A stretch of 64,000 nucleotides of DNA from Trochalopteron elliotii (Eukaryota > Chordata > Aves > Passeriformes > Leiothrichidae), in NCBI GenBank assembly GCA_024734555.1, contig JANPWX010000054.1, forward strand, positions 9,927,619 to 9,991,618, given 5' to 3'. Positions 1 through 26,185 of the stretch are shown one piece after another. A model generated the notes under the pieces. The model had not been told where the DNA came from. It was given only the letters and a program-made list of their open reading frames with translations, and did not search any database. Every line of letters begins with the position of its first letter. Within the stretch, counting starts at the first letter, position 1. Both the position numbers and the translations under genes were made by a program.

Positions 1-3000
1 ATTAAGTATTTTTCCAAACAAGTGAAAATGCAGCCCAGGAGATGTGCATTAGTCCAGGTCACAGTGCCTTGTTCTACAAGGAGTAGTCCCAACCAGAGGT
101 GATTCTGTTCTCTCTAGCTCTAGCTGTAAGAAACTCCCAGTGAGTCTATCAAGGTAGTGTTAAATACCACAGTGTAGTTTCATCTCTCCAGAGCTTTCAT
201 CTGATTGCTGAATATACACATTACAATCTGTCTTCAAGTGGTCAGTGAAACACTGCAGCTCTTTTGGGGCGAAGAGACTTCAGGATACAGGCTTCAGAAA
301 GAAAGGAAGACAGACAAAAGGCAGATCTACCTCTGTTACCCCTGAGACAGCAAATACTCATTTTCCTGGTTCCTCACCAATGCCTCTACTCATACCTTTG
401 AGAAACTGATCTGTTGTTTTCTGCTACATGTTTACAGAGATTACAAGGATAATTGACATCCTGTCCAGGTTAATGAACAGCTACCTGATTAATTATAGCA
501 TAGAACATAATTCATAGAAATCATCAGAACAGTGCTCAGCCACAAGAAAGTGATAAATCTTTAATCCAGCTTCAGGTAGCCAAAGTGTGAACAGGTTTGA
601 GATAGTACCACTACAGGCACTGCAGGTCAGGAAGACCCCAGTACTGGGGCAGCTTTGGAGCACTGGGGTATTCCTCTCAAAGAGGGATGGGAGCAACACT
701 AAGAGCTGCTCCTTAGATCCTTACCATAGCTGTATTTCTACTCCTGCCAACGTTCCTAGCCACTCACAGTGATCTTCCCTTTCTCACACAACCACGATGG
801 GCCACTGCTATGGAAGGTTCTCTCAGAGCATCCATGTGGCACAGTGCAGCCACCAGCAGCACTGACTGAGCTCTCAGCTCCTGGAAGCAGTCCACATGCA
901 TTAGCCTGATCCAATGGGCTAATGCTGTGAAGGTGGACTCTCAGCCCTCCACATATGTCAGCACAGGCAAAGGTCTCCACAGCTCTCCAGGTGCTCCCTG
1001 CCCAGAGCAGCCCAGACAGACCTACAGCACCTTCTGTGAGCTCACTGGGACTGCTGCACCTACCTGAGACACAGGGGGAACTAACCTCGATGGGTTTTCA
1101 TCCCCTTGTAGCAAGGCTGCCACCAAGACCACAATAGCAAGTTTAAAACTAGCTCTAGCAAACACACACAGCACTGAAATTATTTACAGAATTGCCTGCT
1201 ATAGAAAGTTGTATTCAAATAATCAGCAGGGGATAAAGCCTCCCCTGGCAAACTGCATTCAGTTGTTTACCAAAGTTTAAAGATCCATCAGAAAGAGAAG
1301 ACACAGAGAGACAGTCAACATATTATCAGACACCTAGACATTTTGGATTGAAGAGAGACACAGAAGCCACAGTCTCAGAAAAGAAACTCTCTCTAGAATA
1401 ATGCATAACAGAATATAAAGCCAGGCCCCTCATTTCCTCTCATGGCTGAGAACACAAGGACAGATGGTACTCAATGAAAACAAAAGGCAATTAATTCAGG
1501 AACCATAAAAAGAAATTATGTGCTATGGAGAATAAAATTATAATGGTTTTCATTGCCAGAAAATACTGGGATTGAGAGCTTAGTTAGATTAAAACCAAAA
1601 AACTTTAAAATTTATATGGAAGATAAAGGCTGGTTACATTAAATAGTTTTTAAAAGTTAGGGATATAAACTCTTGTACTTTAGGGGGAAAAAAAGAATGG
1701 TAAAAGGATAGTGCATAGTGTTTGTGTAGCACCTAGAGGATCAAGTACTTGTATTTCCATTTTTAATGATGATAATGGTAATGCAAGTAATTAATTTAAA
1801 TGGGTTAAGAACAAAATTGCCCAAAAGGAAAGGTTGTTAAAAATTGTGCAGTGCAACTCACACATACTATCTTTTGAAACATCTGCCACTGTCCAGCATT
1901 ATAAAATACAGTCCTGGGGTGACTGAGTGCTGCTCATCCAACCAGGCAGTTCCAGTAAGCCTCAGTGGCAAAGCACATGAGTTTGGTTTGGGCCACAGTT
2001 CCAGGTTAGTTAAACAGTGAAGAGCAACAGCTGTATCCTAAAACAGGCCAGGTCAATGTAGGAGAGTATTGACAGGCTTGCCTACAGCAGCAGTAAGGTA
2101 TAAACGCAGGCAAAGGAGATTGGATACTTCCTTCCCTCCTTCTGGCTCGTGCAGGACTTAAAGGGTGTTAATTACAAGGATTCTCACAGCTTTCATAGCG
2201 ACAAGATCTAGGAGAAAGAAATATTTTTAACTAGAACATGGGAATTTCAGAAGACAATGCCAGGCCTGCATCTCACTTGTGTTACATGGTAATTTATGCT
2301 AACTCCTGAATGGCCACTTGCTAAGTAAACTTAGGGAAATAACCTCACAATGTCATCCTTTGGGTGTTTCTATCCCTCCTGGGGTTATAGGTATAAACTG
2401 AAAGATCAAACCAGGTTAAACTAGAGATGTGACAGCACCCAAGGCACAGAAACTCCATTTGAGCTGCTCTAGCATGCTGGCTCAGGGGAGGCTAAAGGTA
2501 AAAGTTAAATCCTTCCATGTTTCCCAGACAGGTACTGCTCCTCCAAGTGTAGAATTTGGCATTTAATCCCCCACAAGATGAGAGGTCTGTGACATAATTG
2601 CCCTCAGTCCTCTTGGCATTTTAATTCCTGTGAGATAAGGAGCAGTCTGCAGCTTGCATTTTAGAGACTCTGCCAGGAGCCATAGGACAAGCGTGGAGCC
2701 AAGCACAGTGCTGCCAACAGATCAAGTCTGGCATTTTAAACAGGGTTATCAGCACAAAGCTGTGCTGAAGACATTCAGCACCTCAAGAAGGGGCACAAAT
2801 GGATCGGGTTTGTCTCAAGGGCCAGTTTGCAGGGGTTCTGACATTGCATGTTTTAAAGATTTCAATAATTCCTTGTTAAAATAAAGTTTGCAAGCAAAAT
2901 TTAGAACAGTCAATTGCAACACTGCTAGCCCAACTATCCTACAATACTTGGAAAGGGTAAATGAAACTGTTTAGTTTAGCCTTCACACACAAAAATCAGC

Positions 3001-4865
3001 CACCTAGTCAGGTCAGCACCTCTATATTAAGCTAATTTATAGAAGAAGACAAATGAAAGCTTTAAGCAATCACTACTTCTTGAACCCAAGGCAATTTCTA
3101 GGATTCTGTCACCACATGCCCTGTAATATGACATTGCTAATCCACAGACTTTGCTCTGCCTTCTGTTCTTGCAGTGGTATTACCCAGATGCTGAACACCT
3201 CAATGCCCTGAGTGCAAACCTTCCAGACAGCAGGTCAGTGCCTGACCTAGTTACTGCCTACCCAAAACATGCACATCTGGCACAAGTTCCACATGCCCCA
3301 TCCTGTATTAATCCTCCACATTCAAGCCCTTGGTTACACATCAAAGCTTTTTGCTCCTGCTCCTAGACAGGTCTGTCTTCTCTCTGCCTTATCTGTACAC
3401 AGTGAGAAGATGCTGACTGCACAACTGTTAAGGCACTTAGCCCTTCTGTCTACTTATATTTTTTTTACTACTCAAGAATAATACATTATCTTTAAAAAGT
3501 GCATAAGGCATAAGAGGGAATTCTGTTCATTTGTTTGGATGAGACAGAAGGAAGAAATCGTAATATTCAATAACCCCTGCCTTCTCTCAGCATTGTATCT
3601 GTTCAGGCTGAGAACTGAGCTTGATGACAATGCTTGCATATCCACAAGTTAAGCCAGTTTACTCCCACTGAGAAGAATGAAAAGAGAAAGAGTGCAAAGA
3701 AGAGAAAAATAGGAAGCATGGCCCAGAGGTTTCAAGAATAACACCCTTCACTAAAGCAGGACGCTGCTTTGCAGCACACTTACTGTTTTTCACAAGGAGT
3801 AATTTGCTTGAGGAATATCTATACCCCAGGAGTAATTCCATGTTTCATGGAAAACTTTGAACACAGAGATATTAAAGACTAGCAGTACAAACAAAGGGCA
3901 ACTAATAACTGTGATGAATAAGGGACCAGTAGGAAGTCCCCACAGTGCTGTTAAATCATGATTCAACACCTTAATGTTTGAGATTAACATTACATTTGGA
4001 TTTAAAGAAAAATAACATGTCTATTCAGCCACTTGAGGTAAGGTTTTTAAGTTCTTCATAGTAATCATGAAGGCAAGAAAACTACTCCCTCTCACACCAA
4101 CAACTGATTCTAGAAGATGCTACTTTAAGGAAACAAAAAAAAGCCCAACCACACACACAAACTACTAGAGCAAAAAAGCAGCAATAAAACAGTAGCATCT
4201 GGCAGCTGGAAATGTGTGACAGAGGATTACAGCAGGAGGGACAAGCATCTCAGTCCAGGCAGACACTTAAAAGGGCTCCTATGGGAGCAAACCTACTATT
4301 CAGAAGAGAAAAGGTTCCCCCTAGAGACATAACAGGGAAGCTAAGAAACCCAGCTGTTGGCCTGTTCCTCAGCTCAGGTCAAATCTTCTGATTCCTGGAA
4401 CTGAAGAGAGGTGTTATTAAAAATATCTGAAGATTTCCACTATGCCAGTACCTGGTGCCATCTTCCAAGCATTTCACCTCTCCTTGCAGCATGTTTCAAC
4501 TGTCCAAACATACAACCATGAATCGATTTGCAGCAGTGGGTATCTCTCTACTTCTATCATTTCTGTGTGCCAGGGCAAAGGAATAAGTGTGATTGCATTA
4601 AAGGATTCAGATATTTAGAGCAGTGTATACTGATCATTGTTACCATTGTGCACCTGCTTTCTTTGCTCATAGATTACAGACTAAAGTGAAACCAAAGACT
4701 TTAAAGAATCAGTCATAACTGTTTTCCTTCCAGTTCTACGTTAAAGTCTTTTGCCAGTGTCCAATGACAAAATAAATCTCCATCAGTCACAGACCAGAAG
4801 CCACAGCCTTCTGCTGCTGCAGGGCAAAGGGACCACATGCTGAAATTCCTAGAGCTCAGTCATTT
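1..4865. other. 3' flank of the neurotrypsin-like gene, no gene recognised
   Basis: No exon that I can assign to a known protein is visible on either strand. The part nearest 4865 must hold the 3' UTR of the neurotrypsin-like gene, but I found no canonical poly(A) signal on the minus strand between 3400 and 4865, so its end is not placed. The stretch is AT-rich and without obvious transposons. By human synteny NDST2 or ZSWIM8 could lie further left, but nothing here resembles them. Confidence 0.5.
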
Positions 4866-18878
<14,013 letters not shown>

Positions 18879-19159
18879 CCCTCGTGTACAGAGTGAGCAG
18901 AAGATTCTTCAAGCATCACATACTCGTTCAGCTGCCAGGGTCTGCTTTCCCACGCTAGCCGCTCCGCACTGGAGGGAGCGGGGTGCCTTTTCCATTTCTG
19001 CGCAGGGAAGGGGATGTGAGGAAAGGGATCAAAGTTCCCACCAGCATCTTTGAATTTCACTTTCCCGTTCCTCTCCCCATCTCTTCTCCTTGATTCTTGC
19101 CTTCAGAAAGTGGAAGGAAAGAGGAGAGAAATAAGGGAACAGAACATGCCCCCAAATTT

Positions 19160-19450
19160 CTCTAGCACATTCGAAGACGGGCGGAGGCGAGCACAAGCGG
19201 TGGGGCACAGCCCTCAGCCCGCTCCTCACCCCGCTGTCCCCTCCTCTCCACAGCCTCCCCCGTGCTCCAGGTACGCGCTGCTCCCAGCGCCAGCCTCCGC
19301 CTCCCCGCCCCTCCTGCCCAGCGGCGGGGCCAGCCGCCCGCTCCGCTCCTCTCCTCTCCTGCAGCGCTCCTTCCCCAGCTGCCGTTTCCTCCTCTTCCCC
19401 AGGCACAGAGGCTGCAGCACGGCAAGGAGCTGGGGCTGCGTCCTATTGCA
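19160..19450. promoter_or_regulatory. CpG-rich block, probable promoter of the neurotrypsin-like gene
   Basis: A short stretch dense in CpG and GC sits about 0.3 to 0.6 kb upstream of the proposed start codon, while DNA on both sides is AT-rich. This is typical of a vertebrate promoter. It could hold a 5' noncoding exon or drive a divergent plus-strand transcript; neither can be told from the sequence. Confidence 0.55.
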
Positions 19451-22400
19451 AAGCCCCCAGCAACAACTGGGAAAGGCAACGGCGTGTGCGCGCACATTTG
19501 CCAGAGATTAGACTTGGAAGGAATCTGGACTTGATCCCCCCCCACCGCTGCCTCCTCGATTAGCAGCTTGCAGCTTCCCGAGGTCAGCTCTCCTCAGCTT
19601 TGAACCCAGGTAAATGGGACCCAGAAAACTTTATGTTAAGCAGCTTCCAGATCTCCCCGGAAAAAACCCGCAGGTGGCACAGCCCCCTCCAGGGTGCCTT
19701 GCCCATTTTCAGTCCTGTATCTTGCCGTCACGGGTATTGCCACCAGAGAACTTTGCCATCAAGCGTCTCCTTGACCTTGGGCTATATTTTCCCTCAATTG
19801 GCTAGGATGCTTTCCAGAGAGTTAATCATTATTATATTACCATTAATAATCCCATGCCATGGGGATTTTTAGTGTTTTCAGCTTGCTGGTTCTTCCTATG
19901 AATTAGGGTTCAAGGCTACAAGCTTTAAACACTATTAAATCTAAGAAGGCATCGGTTCATTTGAAGCTGTTCAGTCATGGCAATCTTTTTTTCACACGTT
20001 CCTTGTGCTGCTTCTCAGATCAGCCCAATGGGCATTTTCTATACTTATATTCTGATTTTGGAGCAATGAACTCATGGTATTCTACAGCATGAAACATGAA
20101 GGTCACCTTAAGAAATGAGCTCACTTCTGGCCAAGTCTGCCGAGCAGCACTTCCAGACACCTTCAGCATAAAAACAAGGAACAGGCAGCTAAAAATCTAC
20201 TGATTTGACAAAAAGCCTCTTTTTTTCCTTCCTTCACTTTTGACCATTACTCACTTCATGTGACAGTTTTGTGTTGCCTCATCCTCAGTCACTCATCAAA
20301 GGCAAGGAAATTTCCCTGCGTATTGGATCTTTTACGGGAGTCGCTAAGTGGTAGAAAGAAGCTGTTTCTGGAGTGGATTTGGCCAAGAATTACACTCAGT
20401 TAATTAGGAGCAAATCTCCTATATCCTCATAGTCAGGGAGGCAGACGATCAGGGCAGCAGGGGATGGAAATAGCTCAGATGCTCCATCACACTGTAACTC
20501 TCACTGTAACCCCTGTACTTTGTGCAGCAGTAGCACAAAGGAGCAGAACAAAATAAAAATATGGGACTTTGTTAGAATTTAGAACCTATTACTCCACTGA
20601 ACACACAAGGAAAGGATATACTGGAAACAGGAACAGAAATTCTATTACCATTCAGAAAAAATTAGCTCCTTGTTAGAGGTTATTGATGCTCATTCAGAAC
20701 TTTGTCCCATGAGACACTGCCTGTTCAGGCCTCTGGTGCACAGGGTTTAACACCTCTAGCAGAAGCCTGCACTGGATTTCCCTCATAGTACCTTTCGAAG
20801 TTGCCTCACTCTCAAGGCAAAATTTTCCTAAAGTGATTTAATAGACAAAATAATTTTAAAGGAAACATAGATCAGTACACCAAAAGCAAGAAAAGTCCAA
20901 GCCTGTATTCACTTTCTGGAAGAATGATGAACTGGGAAGATACAGTGGGTTTTGCAGTTGTCTCCTCTCTGGCAGGTTCTGTTTTGGAACTATTTCCTTC
21001 TTACCAAGACTACTCTGTTTTTCTCACACATGTAATGACATTCCTTGAAAGAAGTGGATCTCAGATTTTCAAAAGCTTCTCATGACTACTCTCCAAGGTG
21101 GAGAGAAAGCCCTAAAAGGGAATTATACCAATATAACTACGCAGTTTTGATCAGAAATGTATCTACAGATAAGGTAAAACATCCTGAACTTTCTTGGATG
21201 GACAAATTTGAAGTAGTTGTAAATACCTAAATATGCTAGTTAACAATAGTCTCCTTTTCACCCCGATATATGCATAGTTCTATTTCAGTAAGTCTATGAT
21301 TCTCTACAGAATCTGTCTTGATTTTGCCAGATTTTTCTGCAAGAAATGCCATCTTCTAAAATGTCCCTGGCTCTCTGGAATTCACCCTATTTCTCCTGAA
21401 CTGGCAGGACAACTATTCATCAGGATCAACTGAAATATTAATGCTACCTCCACAGTGAACACCTAAAAGGAACAGTTAACAGCAACCATACACAGAGCTG
21501 GTATAATAGTCAAGGTATAAGGTACAGGAATAAGATCAAGGAATTCCAGCAGATCTGCTTAAATCCTGTAAATCCGACTTAGGAGGGTAGAACAGCTAGT
21601 CAGCTTTTGTTTAATTCTTTTCTCACCACGCAATCATATACAGGTCTCTGCAGCAATGTTCTTAACCAGTGTACTCAACACAAGAACAGAGTTTTCTTTA
21701 CCTCCCAGCAACAGGATCATGGGTTTGTACAAACCCCAGCTCAGAAAGAACAGTGCCCTTCGCTGTGGGTACACACATGAACTATTAATTGAGTGATCCT
21801 CAGTATGAGCATGTCACAGAATGCATTTAAACACCCAATATAACCTTCATGGTGTGATACAGGAAAAGGGCCAGCAGCTGAAAAGGACAGTCAGTAACTG
21901 GAGGGTTTCTGGTTACAACAAAAGAAGCAAAAAAATACTCTGAAAGGAAGCACTGTAAAACCTGGGTGCACCTGAAAAGCATTGTTTGCTTCCTCTCAAT
22001 AAATAAAAGGATTAGAAAACCTTAGCATAGTAATTTCAAGCTTACAGTAGACATATAGAAGGTTAGAGCAAACTCCAAACAACTGAATTTGTGAAGCTCA
22101 CAGTATAACGCAAAAATAGCTGTTCAGATTAGTGGGAGCTGGAGCTCTACAAAATTTCAAAAGTAAAAATAGAAAAAGGTATTAAGTGTCTCTGTTACAG
22201 CCTCTTATGTAAGACTGTTCCTCACAGGCAGTGGAATTTGGTACATTCAGCACAGGTGCTATCTTAAGAGACACATAACTACTTCTATTCCAAATCTGAA
22301 CATGAAGAAAAATCATCATCAACAGAGGTGAATCAGTTCCTCACTCCCAATCCTCCAGAAAGGAAGGAACAGCAAGTAGCATTCCTTTTCACAGTGTCTT

Positions 22401-23412
22401 CTGGACAGAAAATGCAAAATATCACAGAAACAAAGTGTTTTCCCAAACTCAGATGTGGATATAGTGTTCTTACTGACCCCAAGTCCTCTGAAAGACCCAA
22501 TTATACCATAATAGCAACAAAGGAATAAGCTACCCTGTGGATAATCCACTAATGAGCCACTGTAATTAACAGCTAAGCAAACGTTGCTTCAGTAACTTGA
22601 AAGCCTTCACCTGTCCAAAATTTTTGTGATGAACAGGTATCAGCCTGGGGCTCCAGAGGACTCTGCTCCTGCAAACTCTACAGCCACCTGTGGGTAATCA
22701 CACAGTATGTGTCTACCTGCCTCTCCTCTTATTCTACTTTTTCTGCACACCCGAAAGAATCACTGATATAAATGGTTATAACATTAGTTCTCAGGCACTG
22801 CATTTCCCCAGCAATTAGGTACTGGTCCCAAGAACTCACCTGTAGTTTTGTGATACTGTACTGGAAACCAACCCCTCCCCCCTGCCCCAACTAAAAATTA
22901 ATTACATTATTTCAATTATCAGTCTATGCTTGAACTTTCTCTCTCCCTTTTAGTTTTTTTTTTTACCAAGGAACAATGAAACATTTTGTTGTAGATTATG
23001 AGTTGCCCAAGTCAAACACCAGTCTTGCTTTATTACAGTACAGACAAAATAATCAAACTTACATGGCACCATACCTGTAAATCAGAGGGTCTAAATGTCA
23101 AACTTCCATGTTAAAGTTATATTTGACACTTACCAATGTATTAACAAGGTATTTTGCTGGAGATTTTTCCTAAATTCTACAGCCAATTTTACAGCAGTGG
23201 AAATTTTAAAAATTTCAAGAGGCACCAGATTGTGTATACACCCATGTAAGCCTACAAGCCATCAATTATACCATCATTACTATCAATTCAAACCTGGCTC
23301 AGTGTTTGAGCCCAAACACTTTTTGAAAGCAGCTCCAGAACTGGGCAAGAAGCTTGCACGTGAAGAAGTCATTCCCTACTAGGAAATGCATTTACATGTA
23401 AGCCTAGAAGGT
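19451..23412. other. Intergenic DNA between CHCHD1 and the neurotrypsin-like gene
   Basis: About 4 kb of AT-rich sequence. I saw no conserved coding segment, RNA gene or transposon. ZSWIM8, which follows CHCHD1 in human, is not here. Confidence 0.5.
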
Positions 23413-23418
23413 TTTATT
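23413..23418 (-). terminator. CHCHD1: Candidate poly(A) signal of CHCHD1
   Basis: TTTATT on the plus strand gives AATAAA on the minus strand about 250 bases past the CHCHD1 stop codon. Position and sequence fit; no downstream element was assessed. Confidence 0.5.
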
Positions 23419-23664
23419 TAACAGTGAGGACCTGAGTAGGCTGGTTGAACAATGTGCTGCAGAAATCCTAACACTGCAAGACCCAAGAGTCTCATGAACA
23501 AAATCAGCTGATACTCAAGATGAGTGGTTTTTGCTCTGGAATCAAAAGTAGGGTCGAGATCCACACACCACCTGACATCAAAATATCACTCAACTTGACT
23601 TTCTCCTTTTTTGACCAAGACCCCAACTTTAATTGCTTGTCCACAGTCCCTTTTGTAAAGTACA

Positions 23665-25578
23665 TTATACATAATGTGTCATCTGAGGAAACCTCTTCAG
23701 GAGCTTGTTCACTTTGCTTGAAGGCAAGTTTCCCCTGGATGACAGGGTGTCCTCATTTTGATTCCTGCGCTCCTTCTGAAAGAGAAAAAAACTCCTGAAA
23801 ATATTTACCACTCTTTATTTGCAGAGCTGATGCTCATTCCCAGAGACTACTACGAATTGTATGGGGATTCTTCTTTCAGAAAAATGCTATTTCTTTAAGA
23901 AATACTTACCATAGCACTTGGCTCAATAATACTAAGCTGATGACCTTTAATGATACAATTAATAATTGACATCTTGTAAAGATTATATCCTTCCACATTC
24001 TTAGTTAACGATGATATAAAATTCTGGTAATAACCCAGATTTTTTCTTTGTACTTTCTGTTATTCTTTGATCTTTCTTTGATTCTTTGTCATCTACCAAA
24101 TAAACTGTGGATAATTTTTCACTTATGCTGTCAAACAGCAACAGTAAATAACTATTTAAATGATGACAGTTACTGAAAGAAAATGGAAACCTGAAACCAG
24201 TTTAGTACATATACTTACCTTTAGTCTATTTTGAAAATTACTTTATTTGAAGCTTATCATATAGTTTTATTATAAAATGTTACTATATAATATATAATCA
24301 GAAACCCCTAATTTTCAAAAAGTATGAAATTAATTTTTTAAAAATGTCTAGCCTTCAAAGTCAGAAACAGGTTGGAAAAGACCTCCAAGATCATTGATTC
24401 CAACATTTGACCGATGGCCACCTTGCCAACTAGACCATGGCACTAAGTGACCCATCCAGTCATGTCCTGAACACCACCAAGGATGGTGACTCCACCACCT
24501 CCCAGGCCAGCCTGTTCCAATGCTTCAGGGCCCTTTCAGTGAAGAAGTTCTTCCTGATGTCCAGCCTGAACCTCCCCTGGCACAGCTTGAGGCCACGTCT
24601 TCTTGTCACATCACCTCTTCTGGGAGAAGAGGCTGACCCCCACCTGGCTACACCTTCCTTCCAGGTAGTTGTAAAGAATAATAAGGTCTCCCCTGAGCCT
24701 CTTCTCCAGACTAAACAACCCCAGCTCCCTCAACCCCTCCTTGTAGGAGCCTCTAGATCCTTCACCAGCTTCACTGCTCTTAGTTGCTCCAATGGGTCAC
24801 AATCAAATCGTTCAGAGAACATTATTCTAACTGGCACACAGAAGATGACTGGAGGCTTCCTCCTTTCGTACTACTAGCCCTTAAGAACATAAAAGAGGCC
24901 TTAATTACTTCTGCCTTTGCCACGCAGTCATAGAACGTCCTGATCTCCTGGGCACAAGGCACGTCGTTGAAGTCATTCTGTTTCCAGCAGGCCATCATTA
25001 CTGACATCTCCGTAATGCACGTCGCCTCTAGAAGGGAAACACACAACCAGAAATCTCAGGTGTTTGGGATTTCATGCTAACAACCTCCACAGTGCATAAA
25101 TCTCCAAAGCTTAAGACGGAGTAGAGGCAGGTGAGAAAATGCATAACTAAAGATCCCAGCTTTGCTTTGGGCAGAGAAGTTGTTGCTAACAGAAAGCAAA
25201 CCGCTGCAGCCATCCTGCATCTGACTAAATTTTTAAGGTAAAGGCAATGTCACGACGCAACGTGCCTGACTCACATACGACGCAAACTTAAGAGTCGCCG
25301 TGTGAGGGAGCGATCCTTCCCACAGAACCCGCGCGCGAATTCCATGGCCCAGCCCGGCCCCTCCGCTCTTGCCCCGCGGAGCACAAGGCGCGGCCCAGCT
25401 CTGCCGGCAGCGCGGCCCTTCCCGGGGCACAGCGGCGGCTCAGCGCCCGGNNNNNNNNNNNNNNNNNNNNNNNNNNNNNNNNNNNNNNNNNNNNNNNNNN
25501 NNNNNNNNNNNNNNNNNNNNNNNNNNNNNNNNNNNNNNNNNNNNNNNNNNCCCAGGCGGGGTAGGCGGGCGCCGCCAT
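23665..25578 (-). CDS. CHCHD1: CHCHD1 (mitoribosomal protein MRPS37), 3 exons, first exon cut by an assembly gap
   Basis: Exon 2 (25027-24909) encodes [20 protein letters not shown] and then [11 protein letters not shown]. These are two CX9C motifs, the twin CX9C hairpin of CHCH proteins oxidised on import into mitochondria. Exon 3 (23775-23665) reads [13 protein letters not shown] and ends with [15 protein letters not shown] and TAA, matching the family C-terminus. The exon 1 start is probably the ATG at 25578-25576 (MAAPAYPAW); after about 28 bases it runs into the 100-N gap, so the basic N-terminal third is missing from the assembly. Exon 2 needs one base from exon 1 and ends in phase 0 at a weak donor (GCAGAA/GTAATT). 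CHCHD1 is a subunit of the small mitochondrial ribosomal subunit. The neighbours FUT11 and SEC24C match the human 10q22 order. Exons 2 and 3 are secure; exon 1 is inferred. Confidence 0.88.
24370..24800 (-). mobile_element. CR1 non-LTR retrotransposon fragment in CHCHD1 intron 2
   Basis: The plus strand shows the reverse complement of a CR1 3' end: GGTTGGAAAAGACCTCCAAG, then the characteristic run about a two-sided lead-in to 'cctgttccaatgcttcaggg' and 'gtgaagaagttcttcctgat'. The element is 5'-truncated, and its terminal short repeat is not visible. The plus-strand reading frame across it is not a gene. Confidence 0.9.
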
Positions 25579-25660
25579 GTCCGCGCACGGGAAGCCGCCG
25601 GCCCGCGCAGCCGCCGGCCCGCCCCATCCCGCCCGTCAGGCCAAGGATAGGCCAGGAAAT
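25290..25660. promoter_or_regulatory. CHCHD1: CpG island at the CHCHD1 promoter/first exon
   Basis: Very GC- and CpG-rich sequence flanks the 100-N gap on both sides and contains the probable CHCHD1 start codon. GC-rich promoter DNA is a common cause of avian assembly gaps, which fits a break here. Confidence 0.7.
25451..25550. other. Assembly gap (100 N)
   Basis: Exactly 100 Ns, a size often used for gaps of unknown length. Frames read across it have no meaning. It removes most of CHCHD1 exon 1. Confidence 0.99.
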
Positions 25661-25819
25661 CGAGGAACTCCCACACCTTCCGCATTGGGCGGAACACTCG
25701 GTCACTGCCCCAGCAGTCTCCGGACAAACACTCCTTCCGCGGCAAAAATAGCAAAGGAAGGAGCTAACGCACTTCAGCCAGAGCAGCCGAAATCATGATT
25801 GTTTCAAGTAATTCAGATG

Positions 25820-26185
25820 GAATTAAAGGAATCGCAGAATGAGCGAGGCTGGAAAGGACCACAGTGGGTCACCTGGTCCAACTCCCTGCTCAAGCAGGGT
25901 CCCAGAGCACATTGCACAGGATTGCATGCAGACGCTTATGGAGTATCTCCAACGAGGGAGACTCCGCAGCCTCTCCGGGCTGTTCCAGTGCTCTGTCACC
26001 TGCACAGTAAAGTTGTTCCTCAAGTTCGGGTGGAACTTCCTGTGCGTCAGTTTCTGCCCGTTGCCTCTTGTCCCACTGTGCAGCGCCACGGAGAACAGCC
26101 TGGATCCCTCCAGCCTTTTGATGCTCTCTCCTCAGATACTATAGACATGGATGAGGTCCCTCTCACTTGTCTCAAGTTCTTCTGC
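25820..26185 (-). mobile_element. CR1 non-LTR retrotransposon fragment upstream of CHCHD1
   Basis: The sequence beginning GAATCGCAGAATGAGCGAGG and continuing through 'ggaaaggaccacagtgggtc', 'caactccctgctcaagcagg' and 'ctctccgggctgttccagtg' is the reverse complement of a CR1 3' region, with the 3' end to the left. It is of a different subfamily from the copy in CHCHD1 intron 2 and is 5'-truncated. It carries more CpG than its surroundings. Confidence 0.88.

Noticed and set aside
3175..3233. Possible 59-base plus-strand exon with a good acceptor (TTCTTGCAG) and donor (CAG/GTCAGT)
   Set aside because: The reading YYPDAEHLNALSANLPDS matches no family I recognise, and no partner exon is visible nearby on that strand.
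19029..19545. Several overlapping GC-rich reading frames on both strands
   Set aside because: They result from stop-poor CpG island composition and show Arg/Gly/Pro-rich translations without domain similarity.
24437..24877. 146-codon plus-strand reading frame
   Set aside because: It is the antisense of a CR1 fragment and runs into CHCHD1 exon 2; not a gene.
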